Assembly: GCA_001687465.1 (NCBI GenBank)
Contig: LVLI01000579.1
Location: 1 to 36,100, forward strand
Reading direction: 5' to 3'
Origin: Halocafeteria seosinensis
Lineage: Eukaryota; Sar; Bigyra; Bicosoecida
Length of the DNA stretch: 36,100 bases
Each line of letters opens with the position of its first letter. Position 1 is the first letter of the stretch. Of this stretch, positions 31,663 to 36,100 are shown piece after piece. The position numbers and the translations under genes are program-made. Under the pieces are notes generated by a model. That model was not told the DNA's origin and did not search any database. It saw only the letters and a list, made by a program, of their open reading frames with translations.

Positions 31663-32136
31663 GCCGTGGGCGATGAACCCGCTTGCTCCGGACTCAGACG
31701 GACAAATACTGTACACTCCTTCCTACCTCCACCAATCGATTCGAGTTTGTAATGAGTTATATTGGTGTATGAAGTTGCCAAAGTCGGGGGTTGAAGGTGC
31801 ACAGTTGAAAGAAGGATGCACATAACAATTTTGCGTATAAGTGTCTTGTGAACAACTTCCACAACATCGTTCCACAAAGTGTCATGTACTTCGTAGTACG
31901 ATGGATACTGCCGCTAAGATAGCTCCTTGTGCGTTACTTCTGTCCAGGCTGTCCAGGAGAGGTACGTCAACATGTGCATACATGTACTACTCGGTACGCA
32001 AGAACTACGGTTCTCGGGGAGCGAACAGTACTGCGCGACTCATTCGAACACTGGCAAACATCGTTAATAAAGAGGGACTTACAACGATAATCGTAGTACC
32101 CATTTGGTGAGAGGGGAACACGTGCTCGTCTAGTGT

Positions 32137-32390
32137 TGTCGGAGTTTCCTAAGACTACGAAGATCTCGAAGACTCGCAAGGTTTAAATGAGCGGGATATA
32201 TAGGTGAAGCAGCCTTACACAGTTCAGGAGAGAGCAGCATTTTCGGCTATTGTCGGAGTTTTTACCGCGACGATGTCGAAGACTCCCAACAGCCAGTTTG
32301 AGTGCGACTCATACGTGAAACATCGGCAGTAGAGCGCATTCGTAACGATTCGTTACAGTGCCGGCGGAGATTTTTAAGACTACGACGCAA
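32137..32390. repeat. degenerate tandem repeat, period about 111-114 nt
   Basis: The motif (T)GTCGGAGTTT followed by AAGACTACGA or GTCGAAGACTC recurs with starts near 32137, 32251 and 32362 (CGGCGGAGATTTTTAAGACTACGA in the third). Between copies one and two, further similarity is seen (GAAGACTC..., then GAG-GCG and GTGAA). Identity is low, so this was judged by eye. Confidence 0.35.
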
Positions 32391-33089
32391 ACAATTTTCT
32401 CGTCGGCGGCGCCAAGACGACTCAGTATAGCTTGAACGTTGTCATACAATAGTTTGCTGGACATATACGCGCAATTTTAGAAGAACATAGGGTATCCGGA
32501 GGATTACGCATAAGACTGTATGGCTACAGAAATCAAGAACGCCTGCCGCAGGTCAACAATCAGTTATTCGCTGGTTGTGTGCTAACATTTACAACAGAGT
32601 TATTTAACTCTGGAAACTTCACCGATAAACTGTACATTCGGCACGCCTATATCGACGTAGCCCAATTGATCTTCTCCAACTGCTATGCCAACGGAGATGC
32701 CGTGATGGAAACGAAGGCCCAAAATGCTTTGCGACACATTGGATGCGAATTAGAGGCGGAGGAAAAGGCTCCTCGGCTACTCGGCTATTTGCTGTAGACC
32801 GAGATGCGAAATTGCCTGCTGACTTGCTGGCGTTCAATGAAACTGTGAAATGCTTCCAACGCTTCCACCCACCGTTAGAAGACGCTCATATGTTCATCCA
32901 TGATATCCTTAATCTCCTAACAACACAGAATGCCGGGTTCTTCGCTCACTCCTGTAGCCATCTTCAATGCTGTGTCCGGGAACAGTTGAAAATACCTGCT
33001 GGTACACGTACAGATCGCACAGTACAATGATTGCGCGACTTTAATATAACCCACTGTAAAACACACGACGTGCCACACGTTCGTGGAAC

Positions 33090-33105
33090 TTGTACAATTG
33101 TACAA
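33090..33105. promoter_or_regulatory. 16-nt perfect palindrome TTGTACAATTGTACAA
   Basis: The sequence equals its own reverse complement and consists of two TTGTACAA units. It sits about 325 nt upstream of the secreted repeat gene start. A dimeric transcription-factor site is possible; nothing else supports it. Confidence 0.2.
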
Positions 33106-33428
33106 TGTACCAGTGGGTGGTATTCGTGCGGAATCCGCTCAGATGGAGATGCGGCAGTGTTTCACACTTGCGGTTAATTTCATGCTTGAAAGTGCTAGTG
33201 CCAAGTATTGAGAACGATTGAGAGATACGCCTAAACGCCATCCCTATACAGGACGTATTTACCTTTCGTTGTCGGACGCGAAAATTGTGTACAATGGTCA
33301 GCACGAAATCTTCCTCTTAGTGAAACTCCCAACTTCCGTGGTCCTGCTAGTTGTACAGCAGTACTTTCTTTGTTGGGAATCTTGCCCTTTGACGCAAGCT
33401 TTGTGCAAGAGACAGACGTCAATCGTTA

Positions 33429-36100
33429 ATGATGAAGCCAAAAAGATGTCCGTTTGTTTTACCTGTGCATGCGTCTATGTATATCGCTTTGGTGATTTGC
33501 GCGAGCAGTCAGGGCCAAACACCACCTCCTGGCTCTTTTACTTGGACTGATGCTCTCTGTGGGGATGAAAACACTTCAGTATTGCATATAGATGAGATCT
33601 TTAATCCTCTGCGTTCCAACAAAGCCATACATACTGCTCGGGTCGAGGAAGATTTACCGGGTGCCACCCATCCTGGGTACGAGCTACTGTCTATTGTCCC
33701 AGTGGGGAATTCATCATCTGCTGGCGGCACGTGTGAGACGGAGTACTCCCAAGAGACATCGTACACGGAACAGGAAAGACATGCATTTGAACTTAACCAG
33801 GACGACAATCTTGAAGATGCTTATAGAGGGAAGAACAGCTTAAATGGAACGATTTCACTACGAGCAGGATCAACACTGTCGTCGAGTTGCAATGCCTTCG
33901 AAGTCAGCATTGCGGTACATTCAAATGTGAGTACGTTCAGGAGTTGCGATGCTGTTCCATGCGACGGGTTTCATCTGATCGATCCGATAGGATACGGGAG
34001 AACAACAGCCTTCTGGACTCAGTGTGAGGATGGGTTTACAAAAATCGACCAGTATATAGCAAAAATGTTCCTCGAGGCACAACTAAAGGTGGATGGTGAC
34101 GTCGACGACTTCGGCTTCGTTGACGAAAGCCCATTTGTAGTTGGTGGTCGGCACGGCTACACTGCCACGTACGATATTCCTCTTCCTTTCGGATACACCC
34201 AATTTTATCTTGATGCATTTAATATTGCACCCGTCACACACATGGACATCAGGGACTGTCGTTCACCAAAACACAACCAAACCATGAATTCCGCTTTCTC
34301 CAACAGTCCTGATAACACTCTATGGGCTCAATTTGTCAAGACTGAAGATACAACAGTGGATTTCACCTTCGGTTCTCCAGAGGAAGGCGGTCCAGCCACT
34401 AGCTATGCCCAGTTCCAGGAGATACAGTCTCATGGTGGTATACATAAATTTGAAGGCAATAATATCATATTTGATGTCCCTAAGTCCAACAGATTTCGCT
34501 TACATTGGGGAGAAGTCGGCGAGGAACCTGAAGGATGGTCATGGTGGAATGGTTCTATTTGGGTTCGCAATGGGCCCAGTCAGGTTCTTTACTCCGGCTG
34601 TGACGATGTTCCTTGTAACGGAGAGTACTTGATTGAACCGTTTGGGAAAAACAGAGGGCAAGTGTTCCGTACCCAATGCAAAGATGGCTTTACGAAGATC
34701 ACACAGGCAATTGCAGCTCAGTTTCTTAACGCGACGCTGAGCTGGAAGGGTAATGTAACACGGGGTGGTCTCCTTGACCACAGACGTCCATTCACCGTCG
34801 ACGGTGCGGGAAACCACTCTGCATACTACGATATTCTCATTCCATTTAATTACACCCAGTTCTACCTGGAGGATTTTCATATCAGGTCAATGTCGTTCCT
34901 CAATGATAAATTGAGCGCCTCGGAGATCTACAGGGCCAACGATTTTCAGAATCAGTACTTGTACTGGAACGCGAGGGGAATCGAAACAGCCGGAGATTTC
35001 GCTTTTGGTTCCCCAGATGAAGGCGGTCCAGCCACTAGCTATGCCCAGTTCCAGGAGATACAGTCTCATGGTGGTATACATAAATTTGAAGGCAATAATA
35101 TCATATTTGATGTCTCTGAGTCCAACAGATTTCGCTTACATTGGGGAGAAGTCGGCGAGGAACCTGAAGGATGGTCATGGTGGAATGGTTCTATTTGGGT
35201 TCGCAATGGGCCCAGTCAGGTTCTTTACTCCAGCTGTGACGATGTTCCTTGCCAAGGTGAGTATTTTATCGATCCCTTCGGAGGAGGATATACCACAGCT
35301 TTTCGGACTCGCTGCAAGGACGGGTTCACCGAGATCACCCCGCTTATAGCTAAACAACTTCTAAATGCTACTCTTTCAACATACGGAGACGTCGCAAACT
35401 TTGGATTCTGGGAAGGAATAAGACCATACACGGTTGATGGTACTGGTCCGCACTCAGATCACTTTGCACACTACGATATTCCTATCCCTTTTGGGTATAC
35501 GGAGTTCTTTCTTGAGAATTTTAATATTCGTGCTACCTCGAATATCAGGCATTCTGCTCATTTGAGTGAGATCTTCAAGGGACAGTATTACACTCGCTGG
35601 ACACAGAGTGACTTCGGCGATTTTGCCTTTGGTTCGCCACGGGAAGTGGGGCCGGTAACGAGTTACGGGAGACTCCAAAGTTTGATGTCACGGGGTGGTA
35701 CTCATACATTTGCGGGAAATGGTGATATCTTCCAGGTGCTACCATCTGATATGTTTCGACTCCATTGGGGCGAGAATGATAAACAATCTGAAGGATGGGG
35801 TTGGGCAAGCGGCTCTATATGGGTAAAGCATGGAAATGTCCAAATTTACGGCAGCTGTACCGACGTTCCTTGCCAAGGTGAGTATTTTATCGATCCCTTC
35901 GGAGGAGGATATACCACAGCTTTTCGGACTCGCTGCAAGGACGGGTTCACCGAGATCACCCCGCTTATAGCTAAACAACTTCTAAATGCTACTCTTTCAA
36001 CATACGGAGACGTCGCAAACTTTGGATTCTGGGAAGGAATAAGACCATACACGGTTGATGGTACTGGTCCGCACTCAGATCACTTTGCACACTACGATAT
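33429..36100 (+). CDS. secreted tandem-repeat protein of unknown family, C-terminus off window
   Basis: An uninterrupted frame from ATG 33429 to the window end (890 codons, no stop, preceded by an in-frame TGA at 33390). The N-terminus has basic residues, a hydrophobic core and small residues (KPKRCPFVLPVHASMYIALV then ICASSQG), fitting a signal peptide cleaved near residue 30. Residues 31-171 are unique and Ser/Thr/Asn-rich. At least four tandem units follow, starting at residues 172, 390, 602 and 809 (218, 212, 207 and at least 82 residues). Each starts with C-x3-PC, then IDPFGxGxTTAFxTxCxDGF, a PIPFGYTxFxLExFxI strand, FGSPxExGPxTSY, and FRLHWGE...EGWxW..GSIWV. Each complete unit has several N-glycosylation sequons (NAT, NYT, NGS). 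No catalytic signature was recognised. An extracellular or cell-wall, possibly sugar-binding or adhesive, role is inference from secretion, repetition and aromatic richness. Confidence 0.8.
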   Translation, partial: MMKPKRCPFVLPVHASMYIALVICASSQGQTPPPGSFTWTDALCGDENTSVLHIDEIFNPLRSNKAIHTARVEEDLPGATHPGYELLSIVPVGNSSSAGGTCETEYSQETSYTEQERHAFELNQDDNLEDAYRGKNSLNGTISLRAGSTLSSSCNAFEVSIAVHSNVSTFRSCDAVPCDGFHLIDPIGYGRTTAFWTQCEDGFTKIDQYIAKMFLEAQLKVDGDVDDFGFVDESPFVVGGRHGYTATYDIPLPFGYTQFYLDAFNIAPVTHMDIRDCRSPKHNQTMNSAFSNSPDNTLWAQFVKTEDTTVDFTFGSPEEGGPATSYAQFQEIQSHGGIHKFEGNNIIFDVPKSNRFRLHWGEVGEEPEGWSWWNGSIWVRNGPSQVLYSGCDDVPCNGEYLIEPFGKNRGQVFRTQCKDGFTKITQAIAAQFLNATLSWKGNVTRGGLLDHRRPFTVDGAGNHSAYYDILIPFNYTQFYLEDFHIRSMSFLNDKLSASEIYRANDFQNQYLYWNARGIETAGDFAFGSPDEGGPATSYAQFQEIQSHGGIHKFEGNNIIFDVSESNRFRLHWGEVGEEPEGWSWWNGSIWVRNGPSQVLYSSCDDVPCQGEYFIDPFGGGYTTAFRTRCKDGFTEITPLIAKQLLNATLSTYGDVANFGFWEGIRPYTVDGTGPHSDHFAHYDIPIPFGYTEFFLENFNIRATSNIRHSAHLSEIFKGQYYTRWTQSDFGDFAFGSPREVGPVTSYGRLQSLMSRGGTHTFAGNGDIFQVLPSDMFRLHWGENDKQSEGWGWASGSIWVKHGNVQIYGSCTDVPCQGEYFIDPFGGGYTTAFRTRCKDGFTEITPLIAKQLLNATLSTYGDVANFGFWEGIRPYTVDGTGPHSDHFAHYD
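34383..34615 (+). repeat. near-identical block A, copy 1
   Basis: 233 nt matching 35019-35251 at an offset of 636 nt with three mismatches by my alignment: two adjacent-codon changes (Pro-Lys versus Ser-Glu) and one Gly versus Ser. It encodes the second half of unit 1 and the start of unit 2. Confidence 0.85.
35019..35251 (+). repeat. near-identical block A, copy 2
   Basis: Second copy of block A, encoding the second half of unit 2 and the CxDVPC start of unit 3. Sequence just upstream of the block is much more diverged between the units. Confidence 0.85.
35244..35479 (+). repeat. perfectly identical block B, copy 1
   Basis: 236 nt identical, base for base, to 35865-36100 (offset 621 nt). 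It encodes the first half of unit 3, from DVPC to AHYDI. It begins where block A copy 2 ends. Confidence 0.9.
35865..36100 (+). repeat. perfectly identical block B, copy 2 (continues past window)
   Basis: Second copy of block B, encoding the first half of unit 4. Identity is still perfect at the last base of the window, so the full length of the identical tract is unknown. Confidence 0.9.

Larger units (their letters stand above)
31663..33428. other. 1.77-kb gene-poor interval
   Basis: No confident gene. It holds a degenerate repeat of about 113 nt (32137-32390) and a 16-nt perfect palindrome (33090-33105). Two coding-like stretches lie in different frames around 32585-32797 and 32743-33030; no splice chain or family could be found for them. 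The promoter of the secreted repeat gene must lie near the right end. No tRNA-like cloverleaf was noticed. Confidence 0.45.
33942..36100 (+). repeat. tandem protein-coding units of about 207-218 codons
   Basis: Unit boundaries were set at the Ser/Gly-Cys before the C-x3-PC motif: 33942, 34596, 35232 and 35853. Periods are 654, 636 and 621 nt, all multiples of three. The fourth unit is cut by the window edge, so the true copy number is unknown. Confidence 0.85.

Noticed and set aside
1-36100. CRISPR arrays, insertion sequences, bacterial operons or ribosome-binding sites.
   Set aside because: No short regularly spaced repeats, transposase or terminal inverted repeats were seen, and the genes are spliced eukaryotic genes.

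Overview
The window reads as nuclear DNA of a compact, intron-bearing unicellular eukaryote. All recognised products are eukaryotic: cytosolic methionyl-tRNA synthetase with a C-terminal tRNA-binding domain, UPF1, a formin, a DPP8/9-type peptidase and a mitochondrial ALDH6. Most genes are split by introns of about 60-115 nt with GTAAGT-like donors and CAG acceptors. A stramenopile alga such as a diatom fits best (short introns, base composition near 50% GC, CHGN-like and GT4 glycosyltransferases, a formin with CCDC53-like motifs). This is inference; no marker gene fixes the lineage.

Layout. 1-3296 (-): AAA-ATPase-like gene cut by the left edge. 4167-7174 (+): DPP8/9-type prolyl peptidase, 8 exons. 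7627-9658 (+): CEP72/LRRC36-like leucine-rich-repeat protein, 3 exons. 10068-13285 (-): methionyl-tRNA synthetase, 8 exons. 13929-15837 (+): GT4-type glycosyltransferase with a signal sequence. 16049-16825 (-): unresolved hypothetical gene. 17223-17631 (+): small ankyrin protein. 17803-19699 (-): methylmalonate-semialdehyde dehydrogenase, 6 exons. 20433-25817 (-): 1,794-residue single-exon multidomain formin. 26314-29780 (+): UPF1. 29865-31662 (-): type II membrane glycosyltransferase, 5 exons. 33429-36100 (+): large secreted repeat protein cut by the right edge.

The neighbours do not form a pathway; they are mostly unrelated housekeeping genes in divergent or convergent pairs. Two genes run off the window without a stop or start at the edge: the AAA-ATPase-like gene and the secreted repeat protein. 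The latter is the most unusual content. It has a signal peptide, a roughly 170-residue unique head, and at least four tandem units of about 210 residues that I cannot assign to a known family. Parts of these units are nearly or perfectly identical at DNA level, which points to recent gene conversion or unequal exchange. Exon junctions given here were chosen by splice consensus, phase consistency and protein-family continuity, not by transcript evidence.
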